The notes under the pieces were generated by a model. It searched no databases. It worked only from the letters and a program-made list of their open reading frames with translations, and had not been told where the DNA came from. 64,000 nucleotides of DNA, taken from the NCBI GenBank assembly GCA_036752905.1, contig DAIORT010000007.1, positions 1-64,000 on the forward strand. The letters run 5' to 3'. The DNA comes from UBA4877 sp002399345. Lineage in GTDB: Bacteria; Bacillota; Thermoanaerobacteria; Thermoanaerobacterales; UBA4877. Below are positions 24,670 to 34,942 of this stretch, piece by piece. Every line of letters starts with the position of its first letter. Position 1 is the stretch's first letter. A program made the position numbers and the translations under genes.

Positions 24670-25809
24670 TTAATATATTTCAGGATTGTCCAAAATCCAA
24701 CCTGTATTTTTAATAGATATATTCGTATGAATCTCTACTTGAATATTCGGGAATATATTATCCCAGTCATCCTTTGTCTGTTCCCAAAGCTCAGGATAGG
24801 TGTGCTCCAAAACTTTTTCAAAACCCAGATAATCTATCCTCTGATCCTGTGCCTTTTTCACGGTAACATTTATATAACTTTTTATTTTTTTACCGGTCAC
24901 TATATTTAATTCATTTAGTAAGGATGTATCATTCTCAAGATCAGGATAAGATGATATATGCTCAATGCTGCCCGAGGCTTTTACATCAATCCTGTAAATA
25001 AGTTTATTTCCCCGTATGACCGGCCGTACTCTGGTACGGCCGGAATCTATACTAATATTTACATGCATGTCTTTATAAGGAAAACTCACATCGACACTTT
25101 TATATCTGTCCCTCAGCCAATTATATCCTATGATATCTAGATCATCCAGCATACCTATCAGCTTTCCGTCCTTATATATACTTGCACCGGATATTTCAAG
25201 GATATTTTTACCATTTTCTTTTATCAAATTTATACGCCCCATAAGCGCTCCATGGGGTAGTACCTCTATATTCTCTAAAAACTTATTAAACTGTATTGCA
25301 TAAAATTTGGGGTTAAATTTAGAAACATCCGTAACCGTATGTACAATGGAAAAGGAAGGCAATGTATCATATTCCAATTCTGCATTCAGTATTTCTTCCG
25401 CTCTGCCTTTTGTGGTAAAAAGCCACGGGGTAAGTGTGTATTTGGGATCCCTCTTGAAAAGATCGACCATCTCCGCAATTCCTTCTTTGCCGACGTCCTC
25501 ACCTATAATGACAACCTGTATATGCTGCAAAAATGGAATCCCGGATGCCTTTACATATGCATCTTTAACAGCCTGTTCCAAAGTTTTTCCCACCCCGAAT
25601 ACGGTAAATGTTTCATTACCTATGGAAGTCCCTTCCTGCTCCCCTCCCGATCCCATTTTTGGCATCTGTAAGGTCACCTCGTATCCTCCGGTCTTTTCAT
25701 CCTTATCAATACCGAACATAAGAACTAAGTTATAATTTTCTATAGGCATTGAGCAACCGCTGAAAAGCAATGTTGCCAGAACAAGGATAATCGCTAATAC
25801 CTTCCTCAA
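24670..25809 (-). CDS. Spore germination receptor subunit C (GerAC family lipoprotein)
   Basis: The 379-residue protein has lipobox LLFSGC (Cys19) followed by the family-typical MPIENYNLVLMFGIDKDE. Long beta/alpha domains follow, with GTSIGNETFTVFGVGKTLEQAV, QHIQVVIIGEDVGKEG and the conserved ITGKKIKSYI-like stretch. It sits on the outer face of the spore inner membrane. The TTG start overlaps the stop of the B-subunit gene by four bases. Confidence 0.92.
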   Translation of the reverse strand: MRKVLAIILVLATLLFSGCSMPIENYNLVLMFGIDKDEKTGGYEVTLQMPKMGSGGEQEGTSIGNETFTVFGVGKTLEQAVKDAYVKASGIPFLQHIQVVIIGEDVGKEGIAEMVDLFKRDPKYTLTPWLFTTKGRAEEILNAELEYDTLPSFSIVHTVTDVSKFNPKFYAIQFNKFLENIEVLPHGALMGRINLIKENGKNILEISGASIYKDGKLIGMLDDLDIIGYNWLRDRYKSVDVSFPYKDMHVNISIDSGRTRVRPVIRGNKLIYRIDVKASGSIEHISSYPDLENDTSLLNELNIVTGKKIKSYINVTVKKAQDQRIDYLGFEKVLEHTYPELWEQTKDDWDNIFPNIQVEIHTNISIKNTGWILDNPEIY

Positions 25810-26915
25810 TTCTTTTCACCCCGCTTTTTTATAACACTTATTAAAAGAAGCAGAATCGGCAATGCAAAAAGCACGATCGGATAGACATACGACACCCATA
25901 CATGGTTGGGAAATCTCACCACCTGGGTTATATTTTGGGGGATCATAGAACAAATTACAATAATCGGCGCCAGAATAAATCCTATTTTCTTATTATCCTT
26001 AAGCCCCAGCCATTCTCTAAAGCCCTCCGCTAATATAAACATATACAAGCTTAATTTAATAAAAACCAGACCTCCCCACATGGCTATCGCTACGGACTCC
26101 AGCCGTTCCAGTGTTTGCGAAAACTGAGCCTCCCGCAAAAGCATAAATGTGGAAAATATAGTCGAGTCCACCCTTTCATAGCCCATTGTGAGTATCTCAA
26201 CAGCGGTAACACCACTTATGCATAACCCGCTTATAAGTACAGCCAGCTGGTTGCTCTTCATAATCTTTTTTTTATCCTTTACATAGGGTATGAGCATCAA
26301 ACCTATGATATCTTCGGCCAAAAATGAAGCACTCAGAAAGGAGCCTTTAATCGTCATCCCCCAGTCATGGGGCACCAAAGGCTTGATATTAATCCAATCC
26401 AAGTTTCTCATCGGCAGTATCATCAGGAGTATGAAAAAAATGGCCAAAAAATTTATGATCAACTCACTGCATATACTTAACGTTTTAAGTCCCTTTGCCA
26501 AGACATATACAACCAATATCATCGTCATAATAAGAATAACAGTATAGGGAATATCAACCGAAACAAAAGCCTGAAACGGTAATGTAAACTGACGCAAGGC
26601 CAAAACATTTACACTAAAAAATGTTAAAAGGAATATCAAGCCTACAATTTTCCCTGCAACCTTGCCAAGTATATCCTGACTGTATTCAATAACGGTCTTG
26701 TCCGGATACATAAGCCCCAGTTTCACCACAAGATAACCTATTACAATGACCTGGACAAGCCCTATCAGTACTGACAGCGCGCCATACTGTTTGCTTGTAT
26801 ATACCGTGGGAGACGGGATCATAAAAGCCGAAATGCTTACCAATGTATTTATGATGAGGCACGCATATTGATGGTGACTCAGGCATGGTTTTTCCGTCCC
26901 GTTTTTCTTATCCAT
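25806..26915 (-). CDS. Spore germination receptor subunit B (GerAB permease-like)
   Basis: The protein of 369 residues has about ten membrane helices of the amino acid-polyamine-organocation superfamily. It includes the characteristic opening HHQYACLIINTLVSISAFMIPS and the LAKGLKTLSICSELIINFLAIFF region. The B subunit binds the germinant. ATG 26915, four bases after the A-subunit stop, has AAAGGAG upstream. Confidence 0.92.
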   Translation of the reverse strand: MDKKNGTEKPCLSHHQYACLIINTLVSISAFMIPSPTVYTSKQYGALSVLIGLVQVIVIGYLVVKLGLMYPDKTVIEYSQDILGKVAGKIVGLIFLLTFFSVNVLALRQFTLPFQAFVSVDIPYTVILIMTMILVVYVLAKGLKTLSICSELIINFLAIFFILLMILPMRNLDWINIKPLVPHDWGMTIKGSFLSASFLAEDIIGLMLIPYVKDKKKIMKSNQLAVLISGLCISGVTAVEILTMGYERVDSTIFSTFMLLREAQFSQTLERLESVAIAMWGGLVFIKLSLYMFILAEGFREWLGLKDNKKIGFILAPIIVICSMIPQNITQVVRFPNHVWVSYVYPIVLFALPILLLLISVIKKRGEKN

Positions 26916-26919
26916 TATG

Positions 26920-28482
26920 TCATTCTCCTTTCTTCTTTGTAGCCATTCTCTTTTTATTTTCAGCATTTATAAAACTGGGGCGGTATTTCATCAGCCATCT
27001 GGGCATACGCAGAAGAGTATCCTTGTTGTCTATAAGCCTGAAAGGGGCCACGGGGGTCAGATACGGTATTCCAAACGACCGTAGTGAGGCTATATGAATA
27101 AGTAATGCCACCATGCACCACGCAAAACCGTATATACCCAAAAGTGCACTGACTATTAACACAGGATACGGCAAAAACCTCATCATGTAGGATGCAGTAT
27201 AAGATGGGACCGCATAGGAGGCCAGTGTCGTAACTGAAATTATGATCACTACAAATGGGCTTACTAAGCCGGCACTGACGGCAGACTGTCCAACAGCCAG
27301 TGCCCCGACAATACTTATAGTCTGGCCGATGGTACCGGGAAAGTGTATACCAGCCTCTCTAAGGATTTCAATGAGCACCATCATTAAAAACACCTCCGCA
27401 AAGGGAGAAAAAGGTACAAACAATCGTCCGCTCATAAGGCTCAATATAAATCTCGTTGGTATCATCTCTTGATTAAATGAGACAATAGATATATAAAACC
27501 CCGGCAGGAATACGGCAATAAAGAGAGAGAGCACTCTAAGTACCCTTACTCCGCTGGATATTATACTGTTCTCATAGTAATCGTCGGGTGACTGTATAAA
27601 CTCCCAAAAAAGAAACGGGGCCACAAGCACCACCGGGGTACTGTCGACAAATATTGCTACCTTTCCTTCTAAAATATTCGCAACAACCTTATCCGGACGC
27701 TCTGTAGACTGTAAGGTTGCAAAAGGAGACAAAGGAGCATCACTTATTAATTCTGCTATATAACTGGAATCAATAACAGCGTCTATGTCTATCTGTTGTA
27801 TTCTCTTTTTTACCTCATTTACAATATTGTCATCTGCTATACCGTCGATAAAGGCTATAACAACATCGGTTTTACCAGATCTGCCGATAGTCATAGGTTC
27901 AAAATGTAAATTAGGGTCCCTTATGTACCTTCTTATCATGGTCACGTTGGTAAGCAGCGTCTCATTAAAACCCATATGAGGGCCCATTGCTATGGCCTCA
28001 TTGCCGGGTTCATCTATACTCCGTTCTTTCCAGCCCTTTGTATCACACACAAGAGCCTTATCACAACCGTCTACAAATACTATCGTACATCCGTTAAAGA
28101 TATCGTCGATGCAGTCAGAAAATTTATCCACTTCGCTAACATCATTGGCTGTTATCATAAATTCTTCCACATATTGTAGGGGACCTACCTTGCGAAACTT
28201 TTCATCATCCACCGGTTTTAAAACTATCGGCCTTAGAATACTCTGGTTTAACACAGTCTTATCCACCATACCGTCTAGATAAGCCAAAACCACATATTGA
28301 TCGGTTTTCCCGCCCAACGAAACCTTTCGTGTTATGACGTCAAAATTTCCATTTAAAGTGGATTTTACATTATCAATATTTTTGTCAACCGATTTATCTA
28401 TCTTTAATTTTTGCTCCTGCTGCTTTTTATCTTGTTTATTACCATTGTCTTTATTGCTAAATAATTTGTTAAAAAGAGACAT
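26920..28482 (-). CDS. Spore germination receptor subunit A (GerAA family)
   Basis: The 520-residue protein has a basic/polar Asn-Lys-Gln-rich N-terminus (1-50) and a large cytosolic domain (about 60-285). Membrane helices then include the hallmark PGFYISIVSFNQEMIPTRF, and LREAGIHFPGTIGQTISIVGALAVGQSAV. It is the first gene of a gerA-B-C operon, with GGAGG before the ATG. The germinant cannot be predicted. Confidence 0.94.
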   Translation of the reverse strand: MSLFNKLFSNKDNGNKQDKKQQEQKLKIDKSVDKNIDNVKSTLNGNFDVITRKVSLGGKTDQYVVLAYLDGMVDKTVLNQSILRPIVLKPVDDEKFRKVGPLQYVEEFMITANDVSEVDKFSDCIDDIFNGCTIVFVDGCDKALVCDTKGWKERSIDEPGNEAIAMGPHMGFNETLLTNVTMIRRYIRDPNLHFEPMTIGRSGKTDVVIAFIDGIADDNIVNEVKKRIQQIDIDAVIDSSYIAELISDAPLSPFATLQSTERPDKVVANILEGKVAIFVDSTPVVLVAPFLFWEFIQSPDDYYENSIISSGVRVLRVLSLFIAVFLPGFYISIVSFNQEMIPTRFILSLMSGRLFVPFSPFAEVFLMMVLIEILREAGIHFPGTIGQTISIVGALAVGQSAVSAGLVSPFVVIIISVTTLASYAVPSYTASYMMRFLPYPVLIVSALLGIYGFAWCMVALLIHIASLRSFGIPYLTPVAPFRLIDNKDTLLRMPRWLMKYRPSFINAENKKRMATKKKGE

Positions 28483-28645
28483 ACACGCATCCTCCGATTA
28501 ATTTCGTATCTTATTTATTATCTTCAATATGGCATATTTTATTATTATTTATTCAGGACACTCATAATAATTAGTAAAGCCGCCAAAAGATATGGCAAAT
28601 TAGCAATAAAGTATGGTAAAATATATCCAGAATGGGGGAAATACA

Positions 28646-29371
28646 ATGCCAACTTATATTCATAATTTACTATTTATTTTTTCCAAACTGCCATCATTTA
28701 TAAGGACACCTATAATAAAATTGGTATTGAAGTACTACATGGGGAAATACATAAAGCTTAAAGTAAACAATAGGGAAAACTTAAAAGAAGTGGAAGGAAA
28801 GCCGACATTATTTATATGTAATCATCTCAGTAATATGGATGCTCTTTTACTTAACAAGGTACTTGCAAAAAATAAAGTAGCTTTTATAGCAGGTGTTAAA
28901 CTTACTAAAAATATGGTGACCAAACAGGTAATGCAGACGGTCAGGATTATACAAATAACACCTAATACCGCTGATATAGGTGCCATAAAGATGGCTTTGA
29001 ACTACCTTAAAGAAGGCGGATCAATACTTCTTTTCCCAGAAGGCACAAGAAGCCGTTCACAGACAATGATAAAAGCTAAGCCCGGTTTTGTATTCCTTGC
29101 CAATAAAGCCGGCGTACCGGTTGTTCCCATAGGAATAGAAGGGGTAGATGAAATATTTCCAGTAAATGACGCAGATATAGGAAACGAATTCTTTAAAAAG
29201 AAAGGTGTAGCAACAATAACCATAGGAAAGCCTTACTATGTAGAAAAGCAGTTAAAAGATGAAACTAGAGACCAGTGGCTAAAGCGTGCTACAGATAATG
29301 CAATGTATGAAATAGCCGCACTGGTCTCTCCACGCTATCGTGGATATTATGGGAAAAAAGATGCTAATTAG
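28646..29371 (+). CDS. plsC: 1-acyl-sn-glycerol-3-phosphate acyltransferase
   Basis: The enzyme makes phosphatidic acid from lysophosphatidate at the membrane. The 241-residue protein has the acyltransferase boxes NHLSNMD (HxxxxD), FPEGTRSR and GVPVVPIGIEG. ATG 28646 has GGGGG six bases upstream and is preferred over the one at 28613. It is convergent with the lipoprotein gene and overlaps its end by eight bases. Confidence 0.9.
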   Translation: MPTYIHNLLFIFSKLPSFIRTPIIKLVLKYYMGKYIKLKVNNRENLKEVEGKPTLFICNHLSNMDALLLNKVLAKNKVAFIAGVKLTKNMVTKQVMQTVRIIQITPNTADIGAIKMALNYLKEGGSILLFPEGTRSRSQTMIKAKPGFVFLANKAGVPVVPIGIEGVDEIFPVNDADIGNEFFKKKGVATITIGKPYYVEKQLKDETRDQWLKRATDNAMYEIAALVSPRYRGYYGKKDAN

Positions 29372-30167
29372 AATAGAGAAGTTTTCCTTCAGGAGTTATA
29401 ACAAAACTCCTGCTTTCTTTTAGCTTTGAATTACACTCAAAATGATCTTTCTTGTTACAGTCCGAGGGTGAGTAATCAGAATAAATCACATTTATTATCC
29501 ATGCTTTTTCATTGTTGAACTTAGAATATATGCAGTATGCCGGCAGGTAGGGTTGCTTCATTTCCCGGGAAACCACATCAAATACCCTACCGGTATACAG
29601 CCCGGATTCTCCTGCCTCATGTATAGCTGCCTCTACATACTTATCATTTATCTCAGGTATGGCATCGGATATCGTGTAAATATCGGACGACACCCTGATC
29701 TCCTTGGGTGGATATGACTTCATGCTGTCTATATCATTTTTTGTATAGTTCCTAACTTCGGATTTTACTATCGGTGGATTTGTTTTTAATTTTTGTATGC
29801 CACTGCTTTTGAGTTCGGAAAAATACTTACCCAAAGTCTCGGACTTAAATGCTTTTCCATTCTGAAGCATAAACGTATCGGCTGACATTCTCTTAATTAC
29901 AGTTTCCTTATCACTGAAACTGATATTCATCATCATATCATAGCTGCCGCTGTCGGCATCTTCTATCGTATCATCTATATCTTTGTCTATAATATCTAGT
30001 ATTGAGGATATCCTCTCCCTGTCCGTCGTCTTTTCCAATAATATTCTATACGGTGAATTTAAACCGACGGCAATACTGTGTACCTTACCGGGGTCAATCC
30101 CCTTATAATACATACAGGACGATAGAAAAACAGTCAAAAAGATTAAAGCCAAATACAATTTCCTCAT
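29364..30167 (-). CDS. Hypothetical lipoprotein (267 aa)
   Basis: The lipobox is LTVFLSSC (Cys18), so the protein is exported and lipid-anchored. I recognise no family. The body has a repeated alpha/beta pattern with DRERISSILDIIDKDI and a C-terminal beta-rich region containing two Cys (PSDCNKKDHFEC). It is a monocistronic gene. Confidence 0.65.
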   Translation of the reverse strand: MRKLYLALIFLTVFLSSCMYYKGIDPGKVHSIAVGLNSPYRILLEKTTDRERISSILDIIDKDIDDTIEDADSGSYDMMMNISFSDKETVIKRMSADTFMLQNGKAFKSETLGKYFSELKSSGIQKLKTNPPIVKSEVRNYTKNDIDSMKSYPPKEIRVSSDIYTISDAIPEINDKYVEAAIHEAGESGLYTGRVFDVVSREMKQPYLPAYCIYSKFNNEKAWIINVIYSDYSPSDCNKKDHFECNSKLKESRSFVITPEGKLLYSN

Positions 30168-30528
30168 ATCTGATCACCTACTATTATAATTAATTGCCCC
30201 AGATTTCCCCTTATTTATATATGATCAAAAAACAATCTTGTTAACATATATAATCATTATGTCCAACATTTAGAGTATTAACCTTTGCTTACAGTACCAG
30301 CCTTGGCTACCTCCCGATAAATCAGTATGCCGGCCGGGGCCGTCCTATGATATATACTTTGTCAATCATCAACTTGTGGTTTATTCTTAAGTAATACATC
30401 GAGAATAGGACCAGTAATTAATATTATACTGATACCAGAAATAACTTATTTTGTTTATTATACCATCTTGTTAAAAATATAAAAAGACTAAAAAACAGAT
30501 AACTATAAAATCAAATGTGGGGCTGGCT
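30168..30528. other. Intergenic region without a recognisable gene
   Basis: This 361-base gap is A+T-rich except for a G+C-rich patch at about 30300-30345. That patch is open on the minus strand for about 20 codons but has no start or similarity I can name. It may be coding debris. A TATA-rich promoter for the lipoprotein gene probably lies near 30200. Confidence 0.4.
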
Positions 30529-31281
30529 TTATAGCTTTAATTCACCTAAAAGTCTGTCAAACTGACCATAATCCAAGGACTGCCTGCCATCGGTAAAAGC
30601 GGCTTTAGGGTGTGGATGGACCTCAACCATAATTCCGTCTGCCCCGCAAGCCATAGCTGCTTTAGCCATGGGTATTATCATTTCTCTTCTGCCGGTACCG
30701 TGACTGGGATCAACAATGACGGGGTAAGGAGAAAGCTGATGTATTGCTACAACAGCAGACAGATCTAATGTATTTCGCGTGTACGGCTCAAAGGTCCGGA
30801 TTCCCCTTTCGCAGAGTATAATGTCATCGTTACCTTCACTTGATATATATTCGGCAGCAAGCATCCATTCTTTAATGGTAGCGGACATTCCTCTTTTGAG
30901 AAGTACCGGTTTATCTTGCCTCCCTATATCCTTTAAAAGAGAATAGTTGGACATATTTCTTGAGCCTATTTGAAGTATGTCGCTGACATCATAAATCTTA
31001 TCTATATCCCGCTGGCTTAAAACTTCACTGGCCACACATATGTCATACATGCTTTTAGCTGTCTTTATTATATTAAGGCCCTTCTCACCCAATCCCTGAA
31101 ATGTATGAGGCGATGTTCTGGGTTTATACGCCTGACCTCTTATAATCCTTATGCCCTTGCCATATAAAAAAGCAACCTCGCTTATAAACTCTTTCTCACC
31201 TTCTATGGAACAAGGGCCGGCTATTACTACCGGGCTCTTTCTGATTCGCGTATTTCCAACCTTAATTGCTTTTACATCCAT
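30529..31281 (-). CDS. aroF: 3-deoxy-7-phosphoheptulonate synthase (type I beta, no regulatory domain)
   Basis: The enzyme makes the first shikimate-pathway intermediate from phosphoenolpyruvate and erythrose 4-phosphate. At 250 residues it consists only of the barrel: AGPCSIEGE, RGQAYKPRTSP, LLKRGMSAT, ILCERGIRTFE, VIVDPSHGTGRR and the metal-binding VEVHPHP. The ferredoxin-like N-terminal domain that confers feedback control in Thermotoga-type enzymes is missing, so it is probably insensitive to feedback. It is monocistronic, away from other aro genes. Confidence 0.92.
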   Translation of the reverse strand: MDVKAIKVGNTRIRKSPVVIAGPCSIEGEKEFISEVAFLYGKGIRIIRGQAYKPRTSPHTFQGLGEKGLNIIKTAKSMYDICVASEVLSQRDIDKIYDVSDILQIGSRNMSNYSLLKDIGRQDKPVLLKRGMSATIKEWMLAAEYISSEGNDDIILCERGIRTFEPYTRNTLDLSAVVAIHQLSPYPVIVDPSHGTGRREMIIPMAKAAMACGADGIMVEVHPHPKAAFTDGRQSLDYGQFDRLLGELKL

Positions 31282-31402
31282 TGGATTTACCTTTCTTCGT
31301 TAAACTTCGAATATTATTATATCATATTTGTAAAATTGCGCTCGTCTCGGCTGAGAATGATATGTTATAATATATTTATTAATGTTTTTGGAGGTAATAC
31401 AC

Positions 31403-31966
31403 ATGGGAAAAATTACATTAGCACCTCAAAACTCACTGTATCCGATTTCTGCCGTAATGATAAGCTGCGGTGATATTGACGGTATACATGATATAATAAC
31501 CGTGGCATGGGCGGGAACGGTATGCTCTAATCCACCGATGCTATCTATTTCCGTTAGGAAAGAAAGATACTCTTATAACATTATGAAAAAGACCGGGGAG
31601 TTTGCTGTAAATATCCCGGATGAAAACCTGCTATATGCCCTTGATTACTGTGGAAGCGTATCAGGTAAATCCCATGATAAATTTGCAGAAGTAGAACTTA
31701 CTATGGAAAAAGCAAAGGAAATAAAAGCTCCATTGATAGCCGAGTGTCCTTTAAATATTGAATGTAAGGTAAAAAATATTATACCTTTAGGTTCCCATGA
31801 CATGTTTATGGGAGAAATCGTGTCTATAGGCGCCGACAGCAAGGCAGTCAATGGAAACAAAATAGACTTTGGCAATCTTGACCTTATTGCCTATGTCAAG
31901 AATGAATATTACTCAATCGGCAGGAAATTAAACAATCAGTATTTCAGCACTAAAAATAACAAATGA
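31403..31966 (+). CDS. Flavin reductase-like (FMN-binding split barrel) protein
   Basis: The 187-residue protein has SAVMISCGD, TVAWAGTVCSNPPMLSISVRKERYSY and GEFAVNIPDENL, typical of the flavoredoxin/flavin-reductase family that binds FMN. GGAGG lies eight bases before ATG 31403. The next gene starts inside its last codons, so the pair is cotranscribed, but no shared function is obvious. Confidence 0.87.
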   Translation: MGKITLAPQNSLYPISAVMISCGDIDGIHDIITVAWAGTVCSNPPMLSISVRKERYSYNIMKKTGEFAVNIPDENLLYALDYCGSVSGKSHDKFAEVELTMEKAKEIKAPLIAECPLNIECKVKNIIPLGSHDMFMGEIVSIGADSKAVNGNKIDFGNLDLIAYVKNEYYSIGRKLNNQYFSTKNNK

Positions 31967-33021
31967 AAACAGAGGCGATAAAATTAAAAAGGGTAAGAGA
32001 ATTAGACGTTTTTAAGGGCCTGGCCATTGCAGCCGTAATAATGATACACACCACGGGCAGGGGTGTTACAGAACTTGATGTATCTTCATCTTCGTATCTT
32101 TTACACCTTATATTAAACAGGTTTTCTCAGTTTTCCGTACCTGCCTTTATATTTGCCAGCAGTATTTTACTATCATACATCTATAGAAATGAGTTCTGCA
32201 CAATCACTGCCGGCCAACTTAAAACCTTTTATGTTAAACGCTTTATTCGTATAATGCCTCCATATATGATATGGACTCTCATATATCTGCTTGCAAAACA
32301 TACCATATCGGGAAGTTTGTCAGATATTACGCTTAAAAGCTATTTAAGGTGTCTGTGCCTTGGTACGGGACATTTTCATTTATATTTTATAGTCATCATA
32401 ATTCAACTATATATCTTCATGCCCTACTTAATATACTGTGTATCCAGATTGAACCTTAGATTCAATCAGATACTGCCCATTGCAGCAGCTTTACAGATAG
32501 TTTTTTATTATGTCCATAAAATGGTCATTGTAAAGTATATTAATCGCCCGGCCTCTTTGATGCCATGGTATCTAGTTTTAATATTGTTGGGAATCTGGAT
32601 AGGTATAAACTATGAAGAATATCATAAAAGAGTAAAATCTATGATTGCGTCTATTCCCATAGCCGCAGTATCAGGTATATTGTACACATACGCATACCAC
32701 CTTATAAACATAGGCCGGCCTGTTTCGACGTTATTATTTAATATTTTATGGTATGTCTATGTGACGGCTGCTTCGCTATCGCTCCTGTATATATCTGATA
32801 AAATGAATAACCCATTCCTGGAGAAATCAGGACAGCTGTCATTCGGAATATACCTTATGCATCCAATGATACTGCTTTTTATGAATAATGCCTTCACAAC
32901 GGGAAATGTATTAGCTTTTGATGTCTACACTTTATTAAAGTTTGTACTGGCATATTCGATATCCTATGTTATTACATTAGTCTTAGAAAAGACTACGGTT
33001 GGAAAATATATCGTAGGGTAA
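31963..33021 (+). CDS. Acyltransferase_3 family membrane protein
   Basis: The 352-residue protein has about ten membrane helices. It opens with RELDVFKGLAIAAVIMIHTT, the active-site helix of the OafA/YrhL-type O-acyltransferases with catalytic His in IMIHTT. A central RFIRIMPPYMIWTLIY arm follows. It transfers an acyl group to a cell-surface glycan or lipid; the target is unknown. Confidence 0.87.
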   Translation: MKTEAIKLKRVRELDVFKGLAIAAVIMIHTTGRGVTELDVSSSSYLLHLILNRFSQFSVPAFIFASSILLSYIYRNEFCTITAGQLKTFYVKRFIRIMPPYMIWTLIYLLAKHTISGSLSDITLKSYLRCLCLGTGHFHLYFIVIIIQLYIFMPYLIYCVSRLNLRFNQILPIAAALQIVFYYVHKMVIVKYINRPASLMPWYLVLILLGIWIGINYEEYHKRVKSMIASIPIAAVSGILYTYAYHLINIGRPVSTLLFNILWYVYVTAASLSLLYISDKMNNPFLEKSGQLSFGIYLMHPMILLFMNNAFTTGNVLAFDVYTLLKFVLAYSISYVITLVLEKTTVGKYIVG

Positions 33022-33031
33022 ACATTATAAA

Positions 33032-33065
33032 ATAGAGAAGGCGGAAATCATTCCGTCTTCTCTAT
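33032..33065 (-). terminator. Hairpin terminator between convergent genes
   Basis: ATAGAGAAG and CTTCTCTAT, extended by CGGAA/TTCCG, form a long stem between the convergent acyltransferase genes. On the minus strand it is followed by TTTTATAAT, so it mainly ends the minus-strand transcript and may also serve the plus strand. Confidence 0.65.
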
Positions 33066-33108
33066 CAATTCTTTATGACCAATGATACACGTTTATGAAA
33101 TGTACATA

Positions 33109-33783
33109 TCATGCATCCTGCCCCTCCAACTGTAAAAGTTCTTGCTTCAAGCGCTTAAACACATCCTTCTTTTCCTCTTTAAATTTCTTATCATTGCCGA
33201 AATATACTGCATCACCTTGTAAAACAGTATGGGAAGATCTGCTTATGTATAAAGGAGCAAAAGCCAGATGTTTGCCAGTCTCTTTTACATAATATCTCTC
33301 CAAATCAAGAAACCCATCATACATCTCACCCATATACTGCCCCTTATCCTTATAGTCTACATCCGGGCAGATCAGCACACTTTGTCCGTTAACCAAGGTC
33401 TGTGTAGTTTCCCTGAAAGTCTTGATAATATTCCGCGAACCACGATAAACAGGAATCGCATGTATCACCCACATCAAAATCTGCGCAGCTAGTGATACAG
33501 GAAAAGCAACTATCGCAGCAATAAACTTCGGCATGCCGAATCGCTTCGTAAATGTATAATCGTAGTACTGGGAAAAGCAGGTCCTCCAGTTGCAAAATAC
33601 ACTGAGTACCCATAAGCGCATCGGCACATTAAACCAGGCCAGGCTGAAGGTTGGCCCGCTAAGATTCTGATGATGCACCACATAAACAGCGGGTCCTTCT
33701 ATTTCATTTTTAGATTTAACACTATAACGTCCTATATAACACCTAACAAAAAAACGAAAAATCTTGAAAATAAAGTTTCTCAT
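33109..33783 (-). CDS. Lysophospholipid acyltransferase-like protein
   Basis: The 224-residue protein has YVVHHQNLSGP, an acyltransferase HHxxxxGP variant of the HxxxxD box, and AIPVYRGSRNIIKTF, with a hydrophobic stretch at 85-105. It probably acylates a lipid or glycolipid headgroup. ATG 33783 follows GGAG at six bases. It lies 19 bases after the GT2/GtrA gene, suggesting one operon for making a modified glycolipid. Confidence 0.7.
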   Translation of the reverse strand: MRNFIFKIFRFFVRCYIGRYSVKSKNEIEGPAVYVVHHQNLSGPTFSLAWFNVPMRLWVLSVFCNWRTCFSQYYDYTFTKRFGMPKFIAAIVAFPVSLAAQILMWVIHAIPVYRGSRNIIKTFRETTQTLVNGQSVLICPDVDYKDKGQYMGEMYDGFLDLERYYVKETGKHLAFAPLYISRSSHTVLQGDAVYFGNDKKFKEEKKDVFKRLKQELLQLEGQDA

Positions 33784-33802
33784 ATTATGCTCCAATTAAT
33801 TT

Positions 33803-34942
33803 TTAATCAAAACCTATCTTATCCACATTCTTTGGAAAAACACAGTTATGAATATAATGAATAACAAACGATAATACAATATCAACTAAAAGCTTTATAA
33901 TGGCCACATTGATCCTCCAAAAACGGCTGATACAATATACTAAACCAAATGAAACCATCATTAACGCAAACCAAAAAATATAGAATCGAGATGTAGGTCG
34001 TACAATCTTTCCTGTGCTCCAAAAAGCCAAGCCCTTATTTATTGCGAAATTACATAAAGAAGATAAGGTACGTGCAGCCACAGCACTTACAAAAAACCTC
34101 ATATGTACAGCAAGAAAATCCAGAAAATAATTGTTTAATAAAATAAATATAAAAATATCTAAAATTCCTGTGATAATAGATGGGCCGGTATATTGCATCA
34201 GATTTGTGGCAAAACACAATGAAATACGGAATGAATCCACTACGGTATTGTAATTAGAACCTGAATTATCATTAAAGTACAACGTCTTTATAGGAACCAT
34301 AGAGAGAGCTACACCGCGTTGTACCGCCTCAATCAGCATATTCATCTCATAATCAAAACGCTCACCCTTTAATTCGATCATCCAATCAAGCTCACCTTTT
34401 GGTATACCCCTGAGGCCTGTCTGCGTATCATTTATATAACTTCCGTACAGAAACTGAAAAATACGGCTTGTAATAGTATTTCCTACATAACTCCTCTTCG
34501 GCACATTATGATCTTTAAAATTACGTACACCCAAAATTAGAGAATTGCACTTCCTTGATATCAATTTACAGATATTGCAGATATCATCTATTCCATGCTG
34601 ACCATCAGCATCTGCCGTGACAACACCATCTAAACCAGAATAATTGTTTATAAAATAAGAAAATGCAGTCTTGAGCGCTCTGCCCTTACCACGATTAACA
34701 TCATGAGACAGCACAGTACATTGCTTGATATGCTTTAATCTACTAAAAATATAATCTGAAGAAGCATCACTCCCGTCATTCACAACAATCACCCGCGGTA
34801 TGCCGCGGCCTATAAGACCCTGTACAAATTCTACCAAATGAGGTATAGGGTTAAAGGCAGGTATCACAACGGCACTGTTAATACCTGTTCCGTAATCGGC
34901 GGGTACTGATGTGTTGTTTATTTTATCAAAGTTTTTATACAT
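33803..34942 (-). CDS. GT2 glycosyltransferase fused to a GtrA-like membrane domain
   Basis: The first part (about 20-225) is a DPM1-like GT2 domain: SAVVIPAFNP, IVVNDGSDASS, VNRGKGRALKTAF, the metal-binding TADADGQH and DTQTGLRGIPKGELD. Residues about 250-380 carry four membrane helices of the GtrA family. Such fusions charge undecaprenyl or dolichyl phosphate with a sugar and flip it. A GTG start at 34972 is possible but its ribosome site is too close, so ATG 34942 is used. Confidence 0.85.
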   Translation of the reverse strand: MYKNFDKINNTSVPADYGTGINSAVVIPAFNPIPHLVEFVQGLIGRGIPRVIVVNDGSDASSDYIFSRLKHIKQCTVLSHDVNRGKGRALKTAFSYFINNYSGLDGVVTADADGQHGIDDICNICKLISRKCNSLILGVRNFKDHNVPKRSYVGNTITSRIFQFLYGSYINDTQTGLRGIPKGELDWMIELKGERFDYEMNMLIEAVQRGVALSMVPIKTLYFNDNSGSNYNTVVDSFRISLCFATNLMQYTGPSIITGILDIFIFILLNNYFLDFLAVHMRFFVSAVAARTLSSLCNFAINKGLAFWSTGKIVRPTSRFYIFWFALMMVSFGLVYCISRFWRINVAIIKLLVDIVLSFVIHYIHNCVFPKNVDKIGFD

